A DNA stretch of 64,000 nucleotides from Prevotella melaninogenica ATCC 25845 (lineage in GTDB: Bacteria > Bacteroidota > Bacteroidia > Bacteroidales > Bacteroidaceae). The stretch is taken from contig NC_014371.1 in assembly GCF_000144405.1 (NCBI RefSeq), positions 682,001-746,000 on the forward strand, read 5' to 3'. The number at the start of each line of letters is the position of its first letter. Within the stretch, counting starts at the first letter, position 1. A program made the translations under genes and the position numbers. The notes beneath the pieces were generated by a model, which ran no database searches, had not been told where the DNA came from, and worked only from the letters and a program-made list of their open reading frames with translations. Below are positions 52,860 through 62,500 of this stretch, piece by piece.

Positions 52860-54254
52860 ATGTATAAGAAGATCTTATTAACTGTTTCCCTCTGCGCCTC
52901 ACTCTTACAGGTAGGTGCAGTAGGAACAGAGAAGAGCAACAATATCAAGAACGATGATGGTTTTACCACCATCGTTTTTGATAGGGCAAACAGCCCAGTT
53001 CCTTATCGTATCCCAGCAATTACTGAGACACGTAAGGGAACATTGTTAGCTGCTTGCGACTTCCGCCTTAGTCATACTGACGTGGGATGGAACAATAGAA
53101 ATGGTTTGTGGCAGATAAACATTGTCATGAAGACGAGTAAGGACTTTGGTAAGACTTGGTCTGACACTGTTTGCGTGGCACGCGGTAATGAGCATGCAGC
53201 AGACCCAATCCGCACCGCCTTCGGTGACCCAAGTATCATTGCTGACCGCACATCAGACAATGTGTTACTTCATTGTGTGGCGGGTAAGAGTGCCTACCAA
53301 ACAGCAACCCGTCAGAACCCACAGCATGCTTACTTCTTCCACAGTACTGATGGTGGTAAGACATGGGACAATGGAACAGATCTTACCGAGATGATTCACG
53401 GTCTATACGATGGAAAACTACCTAATGGTGGCAACCCAGATGGTATCTTCCTCACATCAGGTAAGATTATGCAGAGCCGTTACATCCGTAATGGCAAGTT
53501 CTATCGCCTTTACATCGCACATCCTATCCGTCAGAAAGGTGTTGACCGTTGCGGTACTTTCGTTATCTATTCTGATGACTTCGGTCACACATGGCACGTC
53601 TTAGGTACTCCTTCAAAGGCTCCTTCTATTGCACAGGATGAGTCAAAGGTTGAGGAGATGCCAGATGGTAGTGTATTACTTAGCTGCCGTGACGTTTACG
53701 GAGGCAGACGCTTCAACATCTATACTTACAAAGATGCAGCGAAGGCTACAGGTAGCTGGGGCGAAGAGGTTATGCCACAGAATATGACTGGCAAGCAGGT
53801 AAATGCCTGCAATGGTGGTATTCTGATTGTTCCTGCAAAGCGAGTTGCTGACGGCAAGAAGCTTTTTGTAGCCCTTCAGTCAGTTCCACTCAGCGCACGT
53901 CGTGACAGTGTAGGTTTCTTCTATAAGGAGTTGGCAGCTTACGCTGACTATTCTACAGCAAAAGCATTGGGTAGCAACTGGAAGAAAGGTTTGCGCGTAA
54001 CAGACGAATCTTCATGCTACTCGACAATGGTACTTATGAAAAATCAGCGCATCGGCTTCCTGTATGAGGTACGCGGACAGAATGACGGCTATGACATTGA
54101 GTTCAAGAGTCTGTCATTGAAGGCGATTACTAATGGAGAATATGACATTCTTCCTTACGTTGATCGTTCTAAGTACGTGATTGATGCAGCTAAGGCACAT
54201 CAGACCAAAGCACCACTTGCTGTAAAAAAAAAGCAAGTGAAAAGAAAGAAATAA
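52860..54254 (+). CDS. Exo-alpha-sialidase (GH33), C-terminal frame ending at an A9 tract
   Basis: The enzyme removes terminal sialic acid from host glycoproteins. A signal peptide (1-20) precedes a six-bladed propeller with YRIPAI near residue 48 (first Arg of the triad) and Asp boxes SKDFGKTW (about 91), STDGGKTW (about 161) and SDDFGHTW (about 237). The GH33 domain is complete by about residue 440. The frame then runs through AVKKKQVKRKK and stops at 54254, just after a run of nine A. One extra A would continue it directly into the DUF4091 enzyme, giving about 958 residues. It starts 24 nt after the PIG-L fusion in the same operon. Confidence 0.9.
   Translation: MYKKILLTVSLCASLLQVGAVGTEKSNNIKNDDGFTTIVFDRANSPVPYRIPAITETRKGTLLAACDFRLSHTDVGWNNRNGLWQINIVMKTSKDFGKTWSDTVCVARGNEHAADPIRTAFGDPSIIADRTSDNVLLHCVAGKSAYQTATRQNPQHAYFFHSTDGGKTWDNGTDLTEMIHGLYDGKLPNGGNPDGIFLTSGKIMQSRYIRNGKFYRLYIAHPIRQKGVDRCGTFVIYSDDFGHTWHVLGTPSKAPSIAQDESKVEEMPDGSVLLSCRDVYGGRRFNIYTYKDAAKATGSWGEEVMPQNMTGKQVNACNGGILIVPAKRVADGKKLFVALQSVPLSARRDSVGFFYKELAAYADYSTAKALGSNWKKGLRVTDESSCYSTMVLMKNQRIGFLYEVRGQNDGYDIEFKSLSLKAITNGEYDILPYVDRSKYVIDAAKAHQTKAPLAVKKKQVKRKK
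54214..54239 (+). promoter_or_regulatory. A9 homopolymer in a hairpin loop: candidate slippage site
   Basis: Nine A (54224-54232) lie between CACTTGCT (54214-54221) and AGCAAGTG (54232-54239), an exact 8-bp inverted repeat. Insertion of one A, or loss of two, joins the sialidase frame to the DUF4091 frame. Confidence 0.7.
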
Positions 54255-54328
54255 CAGCCTGGAAAGGCGAACGTATCGGACTTGAGTTCCCATTACCAGA
54301 ATCGGCAAAGGGCAACTTAAAACTATCA

Positions 54329-55735
54329 ATGAGCTGTAGCAATCGACTCCTGTCGACTGCTACAGCTCATTTTCTTTCTGCCGTTATCACTGATGATTTC
54401 CAAAACTGTGGTAATCACCCCGACTCCTTGCAGACATGGCTCATGCCCGACATCATTGGTGACGACAGCATAAAGGCTGACGACCCAATGTATGGTAAGT
54501 CTGCATGGTGCACAATTGAAATTCCTCAGAACATTAAGGCAGGTAGCTACAAATTAAACTTACTGCTACAACAAGACGGTAAGACAGTAAGCACCATCCC
54601 ATTCATAATCAAAGTGCTCAATCGCAAGCTTACCCTCTCTGACAACTTCCACCTCAACTTCTGGCAACAACCCTATGCTGCGAGCAGATACTACGGTGTA
54701 GCTCCTTGGAGTCAAGCACATCTCGACATCCTCCGTCCTTATATGCAGTTGCTTGCACGTGCTGGACAACGTAACGCTTCAGCCATCCTCTTCTACGAAC
54801 CTTGGGGCGTACAGAGCAATGACAAGTTCGATGCGATGATTGAAACGACACGAAAGGCAGATGGCACATGGTCGTATGATTATACTGCCTTCGACCGTTG
54901 GATTTCATTCCTCGACTCTTGTGGAATCAATGGAGATATCAACTGTTTCTCAATGGTGCCTTGGGACATGACTTTCACCTATTATGATGAAGCCTCGAAA
55001 AGCTATAAGGAACTTAAAACGACAACTAACAGCAAAGAGTACAGCGACTTATGGATTCCATTCTTACGTTCCTTTGCTGCCCACCAGAAGGAGAAGGGTT
55101 GGTTTGACAGAACAGTCATAGCAATGGACGAACGCGCCCTCGATGCTATGCAAGACGCCTACCGAATTGCACAGGAAGCTGCACCCGGCATTAAGATGTC
55201 ATTAGCAGGAAACTACCACAAAGAACTTGTCGATAAAATCTATGACTATTGCATTGCTTGGAAGCAGCAGTTTACACAAGAAGACCTTGCTTTGAGAAAT
55301 TCAAAAGGTTGGATTAGCACCTCCTACACAGCTTGTCCCGATGCCATGCCAAATGTTGGCAGCAACAACGACCCGATAGAAGCAACCTACCTCCCACTCT
55401 ATTGTATTGCTAATGGCTTCAATGGTTTCCTCCGCTGGGCATGGATGAACTGGACTGATAACCCTATGTATGACAGTCGCTTTAAGTTGTTCACACCAGG
55501 AGACACCTATATTGTTTATCCAGGAAACCACTCAAGCCGTCGTTTTGAACATATAATAAGAGGTGTTCAAAACGTTGCAAAGATTGAGACATTACGCAAG
55601 GAGTACAAGCAAAAAAGGAATCAGAAAGCCTTCCAGCTGTTAGAAGATGCCCTTTCTCAGTTCAAAAATCCAACACCAAACGAGGCTGAGCTGAGAGAAA
55701 GTATATATAAGATTGAGTCACTACTCAATAAGTAA
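54329..55735 (+). CDS. DUF4091 / GH123-like glycosidase domain, frame open from the A9 tract
   Basis: From the first ATG this is a 468-aa protein without a signal peptide. The family's N-terminal block (here ITAWKGERIGLEF) is encoded upstream at about 54251-54289, in the same frame and before that ATG, which shows the domain truly begins directly behind the sialidase. DUF4091/GH123-like proteins include N-acetylgalactosaminidases. The segments DNFHLNFWQQPYAASRYY, TVIAMDERALDAM (acidic pair DE) and GFLRWAWMNWTDNPMYDS fit that family. It would act with the sialidase on the outer glycans of mucins or gangliosides. Without frame restoration the domain would lack export and probably part of its fold. 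A terminator follows. Confidence 0.75.
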   Translation: MSCSNRLLSTATAHFLSAVITDDFQNCGNHPDSLQTWLMPDIIGDDSIKADDPMYGKSAWCTIEIPQNIKAGSYKLNLLLQQDGKTVSTIPFIIKVLNRKLTLSDNFHLNFWQQPYAASRYYGVAPWSQAHLDILRPYMQLLARAGQRNASAILFYEPWGVQSNDKFDAMIETTRKADGTWSYDYTAFDRWISFLDSCGINGDINCFSMVPWDMTFTYYDEASKSYKELKTTTNSKEYSDLWIPFLRSFAAHQKEKGWFDRTVIAMDERALDAMQDAYRIAQEAAPGIKMSLAGNYHKELVDKIYDYCIAWKQQFTQEDLALRNSKGWISTSYTACPDAMPNVGSNNDPIEATYLPLYCIANGFNGFLRWAWMNWTDNPMYDSRFKLFTPGDTYIVYPGNHSSRRFEHIIRGVQNVAKIETLRKEYKQKRNQKAFQLLEDALSQFKNPTPNEAELRESIYKIESLLNK

Positions 55736-55792
55736 ACCTTACGTACTGATAATCCTTCTTTTTACAATAAGAGTATTATATCCTCTGAATAT

Positions 55793-55835
55793 AAATCTCA
55801 CTAAGCATAGACATCTGCGCTCAGTGAGATTTTTT
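55793..55835 (+). terminator. Terminator of the glycan-foraging operon
   Basis: AAATCTCACTAAGC (55793-55806) pairs with GCTCAGTGAGATTT (55819-55832) with one mismatch or wobble, followed by more T. Confidence 0.8.
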
Positions 55836-55927
55836 GCATCCAAAAAATTAGACAATAACTTCATTCATCATGAAAGATACTAATTAGCTATAATTTTACT
55901 ATTTAACAATTATAGTATCCATCATTA

Positions 55928-57463
55928 TTATTCTGATAGGATATTCCAACTGATACAATGAAGTGCACCACCTTCTTCTGCAATCTCAGCCATTTCAATT
56001 TGATGAATACAACAATCCGGGAAAGCTTCTTCTATATACTTAAAAGCAACAGAATCTTCTTCAATTCCGAATATAGGCATAACAATATTCTTCCCTACTT
56101 GTAAGAAATTAATGTAAGCCCAATTAAGCTCTTTTTTAGGAGAACATACCTTATTATTGAATCTCATCTCTGTCACTTTAAACCCATACTTTTCAAGTTC
56201 ACTTCGTATGGCAATAGCTTCATCAGGATATTCATCGCCATGATTACCCATCAATATATGATTACCACCACACCACTTTATGAAACCATCAGAGTGTCCA
56301 TACTTATCTGTATCTTTTGCATCAAAATCACCATGCATTGTCCAAGGTATAATTATGACTGGGCATCCTAATTCAGATTCAAGTTTAACTTTAAACTCTG
56401 CATCATCTTTCTCACATTGATTTTCCACATATACTTTATCAGTCATCACTATATACGGCCCACAAGTAACCATATTACCTCCATCAATAATAAGATAAGT
56501 GGATTTATAGCTGATATTCATACCACGCAATACTTTTAAACTATCCGTAATATACTCCTTATCATTTTCGTCTTTACTATTAACAAGGTAGTCTGGATAG
56601 TAGCGATACTTTAAGAACTCATCTTTCCCTAATTGAAAAGGCATATAATCGCGTGCCCAATAATCCTTAGTATATTTCAATTCTCGATGTTCAATCCCTA
56701 TATTTTCCAGTAAATCTTTAAGACGTTGATAAAATATAGGATGACTACTCTTTAATAAGGGAGAAAAATAGACAACATTGGTTTCTACATCGTGCATCAA
56801 CTTATCACATCGAACATACCTATATGCCCTATCTTTAAATAAAGTAAAGTCACAATATAGTTCTTCTGCTTGTGGGTGCTCTGCGTAATCACCAAGGATA
56901 TAATTAACCTTCTTTTCTACCGTCTGACCAGCCGTAAGTAGATTAATACGTGGTTTACGAATATAACTCACCATTCCACTGTTATGCTCAATAATTAAAG
57001 GTTGGTCAGAGTCATAGCCAGTAGCATCATAGCATCTGAACAATTCTGCACAAGCCCAAGGACCCTCCAGAACATCACCATTTTCTTTGTTCATCAACTG
57101 ACGTATTAATATTCCACCAAAACAAGCATCACTATTCAAGATGTACTTTTGAGTATTCTTTCCCCTCTTGCCTATATTAGATATGGTATCGATTGTACTA
57201 CCAAAGTTCAAATCTATCCCACCGAAATTATTTACATACCAACATAAAGAATTGGAAATACGAGGATGAGTGATGATGTCACGATGATTCCTATTATAAA
57301 AATAGAATTCAACCTCCTTAAAGAGATAAAGTGTATTTCCTTTCCGAATAGCAAATTTTCCAAACAGTAGTTCTGCTATCTGATTAAAGTATTTCTCAAT
57401 TTCATCTATTTCAATACAGGTATTAATAGACATCAATTCTTTTAGTTGTTCAATACCACCCAT
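55928..57463 (-). CDS. Agmatine deiminase-family enzyme with extra N-terminal domain
   Basis: Residues from about 230 to 511 form a guanidino-modifying domain of the agmatine/peptidylarginine deiminase family: TKDYWARDYMPFQ, LIIDGGNMV, HGDFDAKDTDKYGHSDG and a final EEGGALHCIS with the catalytic Cys at 503. Stand-alone agmatine deiminases lack the first 225 residues. That part contains FGKFAIRKGNTLYLFKEVE, CWYVNNFGGIDLNFGS, GGILIRQL and LEGPWACAELF, which recall alkyladenine-DNA-glycosylase-like proteins, but I hold this only as a resemblance. Base composition is A+T-richer than the neighbours, suggesting transfer. It is monocistronic, between the glycan locus and the SusCD genes. Confidence 0.75.
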   Translation of the reverse strand: MGGIEQLKELMSINTCIEIDEIEKYFNQIAELLFGKFAIRKGNTLYLFKEVEFYFYNRNHRDIITHPRISNSLCWYVNNFGGIDLNFGSTIDTISNIGKRGKNTQKYILNSDACFGGILIRQLMNKENGDVLEGPWACAELFRCYDATGYDSDQPLIIEHNSGMVSYIRKPRINLLTAGQTVEKKVNYILGDYAEHPQAEELYCDFTLFKDRAYRYVRCDKLMHDVETNVVYFSPLLKSSHPIFYQRLKDLLENIGIEHRELKYTKDYWARDYMPFQLGKDEFLKYRYYPDYLVNSKDENDKEYITDSLKVLRGMNISYKSTYLIIDGGNMVTCGPYIVMTDKVYVENQCEKDDAEFKVKLESELGCPVIIIPWTMHGDFDAKDTDKYGHSDGFIKWCGGNHILMGNHGDEYPDEAIAIRSELEKYGFKVTEMRFNNKVCSPKKELNWAYINFLQVGKNIVMPIFGIEEDSVAFKYIEEAFPDCCIHQIEMAEIAEEGGALHCISWNILSE

Positions 57464-57533
57464 GATAATTATTTATTATACTAAACACGCATCCTATTTA
57501 ATCAGGTATAACTTTGAAATTAGTCGACAACTG

Positions 57534-57541
57534 CAAATATA
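57534..57541 (-). promoter_or_regulatory. -7 box of the deiminase gene
   Basis: TATATTTG on the minus strand lies 70 nt upstream of the start; no -33 box at standard spacing. Confidence 0.4.
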
Positions 57542-57727
57542 AGTATTTCCTTTGATATTATGACTATCAAGTAAACTTTTTCCACATATAAACTTATATC
57601 AAACTGTAATATTATACTTTTAAATCTATAACCAACAACAAAACGAGCAATGAATCATATGCCTACAAAAGGAATGTATAAGTCGAAGTAATTGTAAATA
57701 AAAACTCAACACTCAAAAATAAAGAGA
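57542..57727. other. Intergenic, nothing recognised
   Basis: A+T-rich sequence between the deiminase and susD genes, leading to a family A array. The final part (57838-57973) is also featureless, with no clear susD terminator. Confidence 0.4.
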
Positions 57728-57837
57728 TGCCTAATTGGATTCGAAAAGACGCCCAATTGGCTTGCAAAAGATGCCCTTTTAAGGTCTTACTAACGCCCTT
57801 TTGGAGTCCAATTAAGCACCTTTACAAATACACTCTT
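57728..57837 (-). repeat. 22-bp-period array, family A copy 5 (reverse)
   Basis: Five abutting 22-bp units start at 57728, 57750, 57772, 57794 and 57816. Units 1 and 2 carry TAATTGGATTCGAAAAG and CAATTGGCTTGCAAAAG; units 3 and 4 carry CCCTTTTAAGGTC and CCCTTTTGGAGTCC. The order equals the reverse complement of copies 1-3. Confidence 0.85.
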
Positions 57838-57973
57838 ATAACTATCTGATTATATGACGATTACAAGAGTGACTAAAACTATCATTTTGAGTATAAGAAC
57901 AGCATCTCAAAGCGAAGATTTTTGTAAACAAATTTCCGCCAAACTATTGCTAAAATAAACAGAGAAAAACAAT

Positions 57974-59506
57974 CTATCTCTGCCACCACATTTGTGTTGC
58001 ATAATCGTCAGGACCACCTAAAAGTTCGACAGCCTTGTCGTAATTACTGCGATTATTAATCTGTTGATTCTTATCAAAAGGTATTCTGTTAGGTGTCAAC
58101 AGCGTATAACCGTTTGTTGCCTGTGGTACAGAGAAGATACGAGGATAACCCGTACGCCGAATCTCGTTCCATGCTTCCTGCCCATTAGGGAACAAGGCTA
58201 TCCACTTCTGCGTAATCAATCGCTCCATTTTCTCATCCATAGAGGCATTGTCATCCCATTTAATGGTAATCGTAGAAGCCTTTGCAGCTGCTCCACCAAA
58301 GCCGCCTAAGGCATCTGCATAGTTAGCTTCTGTCGAGGTGTCATCCAACAAATAGTTTACAACACCATCTGCTCCCCATTGATTGAAAGAAAGTGTTACG
58401 CCTCGTTCATAATACTCCTTGGCAGTACCACCGCCCATATTCCAACCACGCAAGACGCCTTCCGCCTTACAAAAAGCCATTTCCGATGCAGTGAGCCATA
58501 AACTTGGCGTCGTTTCTTGCACATTGACTGTTGAATAAAGACGCTTAGCAACAATGTTACTCCCTATCGCTGCTCCAGCCCGACAACCAATATATTTACG
58601 CTGCCCTGCCGTCATAGGCTGTAGGAAATACATACTCATTCGTGGATCTTTATATCCCGTCATATAGCTTTCAATGTCAGCACAGATACGACTGTCGCCC
58701 CATGAAACAGCAGTTGTCCACAAACCCGACTTATTATAACGAATAGCACAATTGTCTTCATTCCCTTCTATGACACCATCTCTCACCGCTTGTTCAGCTA
58801 AAGAACGTGCCAACGTTGGTTCTACATTACTGATACGCACAGCAATGCGCAATTTAAGCGAATTAGCAAACTTACGCCACTTATTGAAGTCTCCTTTATA
58901 TACGAGGTCGTATGGTGCAAAGACTATCATTTCCTTAGCCAGTTGCGTGTCAGATGAGATATAAGCAGTAGCCTCATTTAGGTCCTTTATCAGCTGTAAA
59001 TAGATATCTCTCTGAGATGTATAAACCACCGTATTATCTGCATTCATACTGAGTGGGAAAGGTCCATAGATATCTGTAAAGCGAAGGAAAGCCTGTGCAC
59101 GCAGAATCAAAGCCCACGCATAAGAAATATTCTTCTTACCATTCAGTTTGACAACCTCATCAAATGCAGACACCATAGGAGGAGCATAAGAAGCAGGCCA
59201 AGCACACCAAGCATTACTTGCATTAAAGAGTATATGGTTCTTAGGTAATTCCTTGGTATAGGTTGTATAACGTCCCAGATAATTACCGACAAAGTCTATC
59301 ATTGTTTGATAGGCATTCTCCTGTTCTGGAAAAGCAACCCCTTGCATCTGAATCAAGAATGAACCGACAGCGTAGTTATCACGCTTCAACTCCTCTGGTG
59401 ATAGCTTACTGCCTGGTCGGTTAATATCAACGAATTCACCCGTACAGGAAGAAAAGACTGTCAGCAGACAGAAGAAGAATAACAGTTTCTTTCTACTCAA
59501 CTTCAT
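57974..59506 (-). CDS. SusD/RagB-family nutrient-binding outer membrane lipoprotein
   Basis: The 510-aa lipoprotein has lipobox FSSC with Cys near residue 21. The body belongs to the SusD-like group that lacks classical starch-binding features: RDNYAVGSFLIQMQGVAFPEQENAYQTM near the N-terminus, AFLRFTDIYGPFPLS, WRKFANSLKLRIAVRISN and the C-terminal NGQEAWNEIRRTGYPR. It covers the SusC channel as a lid that delivers substrate. It follows susC by 4 nt. Ligand unknown: no glycosidase or peptidase gene is directly linked. Confidence 0.93.
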   Translation of the reverse strand: MKLSRKKLLFFFCLLTVFSSCTGEFVDINRPGSKLSPEELKRDNYAVGSFLIQMQGVAFPEQENAYQTMIDFVGNYLGRYTTYTKELPKNHILFNASNAWCAWPASYAPPMVSAFDEVVKLNGKKNISYAWALILRAQAFLRFTDIYGPFPLSMNADNTVVYTSQRDIYLQLIKDLNEATAYISSDTQLAKEMIVFAPYDLVYKGDFNKWRKFANSLKLRIAVRISNVEPTLARSLAEQAVRDGVIEGNEDNCAIRYNKSGLWTTAVSWGDSRICADIESYMTGYKDPRMSMYFLQPMTAGQRKYIGCRAGAAIGSNIVAKRLYSTVNVQETTPSLWLTASEMAFCKAEGVLRGWNMGGGTAKEYYERGVTLSFNQWGADGVVNYLLDDTSTEANYADALGGFGGAAAKASTITIKWDDNASMDEKMERLITQKWIALFPNGQEAWNEIRRTGYPRIFSVPQATNGYTLLTPNRIPFDKNQQINNRSNYDKAVELLGGPDDYATQMWWQR

Positions 59507-59510
59507 AATC

Positions 59511-62500
59511 TTAGAGTTTTACGTTGATACTAAAGCCCAATGAGCGTTGACTGGGCTGCATGAAATAATCAAATCCCTGATAATATATATCTGTTGAAGG
59601 GGTTGCCTCAGGGTCGAAAGGTGCTTTACAATATAGCATCAAGAGGTTTCTTGCTGTCAAAGCGACTGACACCTTTGCGCCACGAATCAGTTTATCAAAG
59701 GTATAACCTAAATAAAGTTCCTTAATTCGGGCGTTAGTAGCACTGTAGACATACTCATCCCAAATCGGAGTTTCTCCTCCGACAACTGTATAATACTTCT
59801 CCGTAGAAACCAACTGATTGCCAACTGAAACACCACCATTGTTTCTCAGTTCTGCTGTCTTCCTTGAAACGCCATACGAATCCATGAAAGCTTGGGTCTG
59901 TGACACGCAGACACCACCCAAACGAGCTGTTATCAACATTCCAAGTTCTATTCCCTTCCATGAGAAATTATTACTCAAACCAAGTTGCGCCTTAGGTAAA
60001 ACAGAACCAACTAACTTAGGTGAAACTAACTCCATCTGCATCACCTGCCCATCGGAATTGAGCAAAACATTCCCTTGTGCATCACGCTTAAAATCTGTGA
60101 ATGTATAGAGATCCCCCATCGTACCGCCTTGTGTCAATATCACCTCACACCCATTCAAACCGCCTTGACGCAAAGTTTCATTAGGATTATCAAGTAATCT
60201 GATAATTCGGTTACTGTTCGTACTATAAGTCATATTGGTTGACCAACGAAGATTACTCCACTTCTTGTTATAGCCAATGCTCAGTTCTAAACCTCGATTC
60301 TGTACGTCTCCTGCTTGTATATACTCACGATTAAACGCCCCACCAAGTGTAATAGAACGAAGGAAGGTTTGATTCTTCGTATCTGATTGGTACAACGTGA
60401 ACTTTACAGACATAGCTTCTTTAAACAGATGTGCCGTCATTCCCGCTTCCCAAGAGTTCGTACGCTCTGGATAGAAGTTGTCTGGAAACTTATAAGTAAC
60501 CGTATGATAAGTACCAGTAGAAGGAACATACTCATACCGCCAAGCAGAGGAAATATTAGGAGAAATGGCAGAACCCACTGATGCCCATGAGGTACGGAAC
60601 TTCAAAAAGTCAACGAACTTCGGCAATTTGAGTATCTTTGAGAGAATAGCCGACATACCCACAGAAGGATAGAAGAAGGACTGTTGGGCTGTATTACTAA
60701 GTGAAGAGTCCCAGTCGTTACGCCCTGTCACTGTCAGATAAACACGTTCTTGCCAGCCTAACTCCACACTCCCAAGTACGGAATGAATTGCATGACGCGT
60801 GATATCAAAGATTGGACGGTTATCTCCCGACACTCTATTATAATCTATTCCATTAGGAGTAAAGATATTTGAAGGCGCTTTTAAACCTCCTTGAAAGCCT
60901 GACACGTCATAGGATGTATGTGAGAAAGCAGTACCAACGTTTGCTACCAACGAGAGAGCACCCCACCGTTTAGTAACGTCAGCCATAACATCTGCATAGA
61001 AAGAACGGTCATTTATCTTGCAATAACTATAATATCCGTAAGGCGAATGAGCGAAGATATCAAGCGTTGAAGCGTATCGTTTATCTTCCAATCTATTAAC
61101 AGCTTCATCCCAACGAAGTCTTCCTTCAAGGGCAAACCAATTCGTAAGATGATACTTCACACCAAGGTCAGTGAGGTATCTGTTACGCTTTGTTGTCTTC
61201 AACATACGGTTCGTAACCCAATAAGGGTTTTGCATCTTCAAGTCATCTCCATAGTTCCAGTTCTGCAAATTGATATTGCGTACTACATCATAGGTTTCAA
61301 ACTCCTTTATAGCATTAAAGTCCTCACCACGCGGAAAAAGATAAACAGAGGTCAGCGGATTAAAGTATTGTCCCTGTGCCAACATATTCTTGTCATTTTC
61401 TCTGACGAACTTAAAGGAGAAAGTTAGCCTTAACTTATCCTCCAATGCAGTAAATACGTTTTTAAATGTGAGGTTATAACGTTGGAAATCGTTGTTAGGA
61501 ATAATACCAGACACCGTCGATGAACCTAAAGATAGGTATACTTGATTACGCTCAGTACCTGCCGTCAGACTTGCATTATTCGTTAAGTTGACTCCCGTAC
61601 GGAAGAAATCCTTCGGCGTGTAACCACCAGTACCCGACGTATTCTTCGTTCCCCATGACTTCATCTCATTGGCACGATTGCCATACTCATTCTGGAAATC
61701 AGGTAAGACGAAGGGAGAAAGGAACTGTGTACTTGTAGAAAACTCCACCAATGTCTTCCCCACTCGACCCGATTTTGTCTTTATCATCACAGCCCCCTGT
61801 GCTGCAGCTGACCCATAGAGGGCTGCTGCAGCAGCACCACTAAGCACCGACACACTCTCAATATCATCAGGATTAATATCCGAAATACCCTCTGCACCAG
61901 GCTGTATCGAATAGATACCCCCCTTCACATCATCATTACTACGATTGTTAATAGGAATACCATCGACCACATAAAGCGGTTGATTGCTCTGCGCTAAAGA
62001 CTTCGGACCACGCATTACCACACGTGCTGCACCGCCCATTCCTGCTGCTGACTCATTGACAGAGATACCAGCCATCCTACCCGCCAAAGCATTAGCAATA
62101 TTAGTTGTCTTCACCTTGTTCAACTCGTCACCATCCATCTGCTTGACATTATAGTTCAAAGCTGTACCCGAACGGCTGATACCCAAAGCTGTTACAAAGA
62201 CTGCATCTAACTCATAGGGACTCTCCTTCAACACAAACAACTGATTGTTTCTATTCTCTATACGCTTTTCTATCGCATCAAAACCGATACAAGAAATAAC
62301 CAAAATAGGGTTAGGTGTTTCTGATTTTAGGACAAATCTACCCTCTAAATCAGACATCGCACGTACCTTAGAACTACCCTTTACCATGATGGTTGCACCA
62401 ATAAGCGGATTACCCTCTACATCTTGCACCTGCCCATTAAAGGTATAGAGCGTTGGCGCAACAGGCTCCTCTCTCTTACGTTGTTGGTAAGCAGTTTCCG

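Noticed and set aside
54329..54331. ATG at 54329 as the true start of an independent GH123-like gene
   Set aside because: The family's N-terminal block is encoded upstream in the same frame, and no signal peptide or promoter is present, so it is more likely a fragment of a fusion; the ORF is nevertheless listed.
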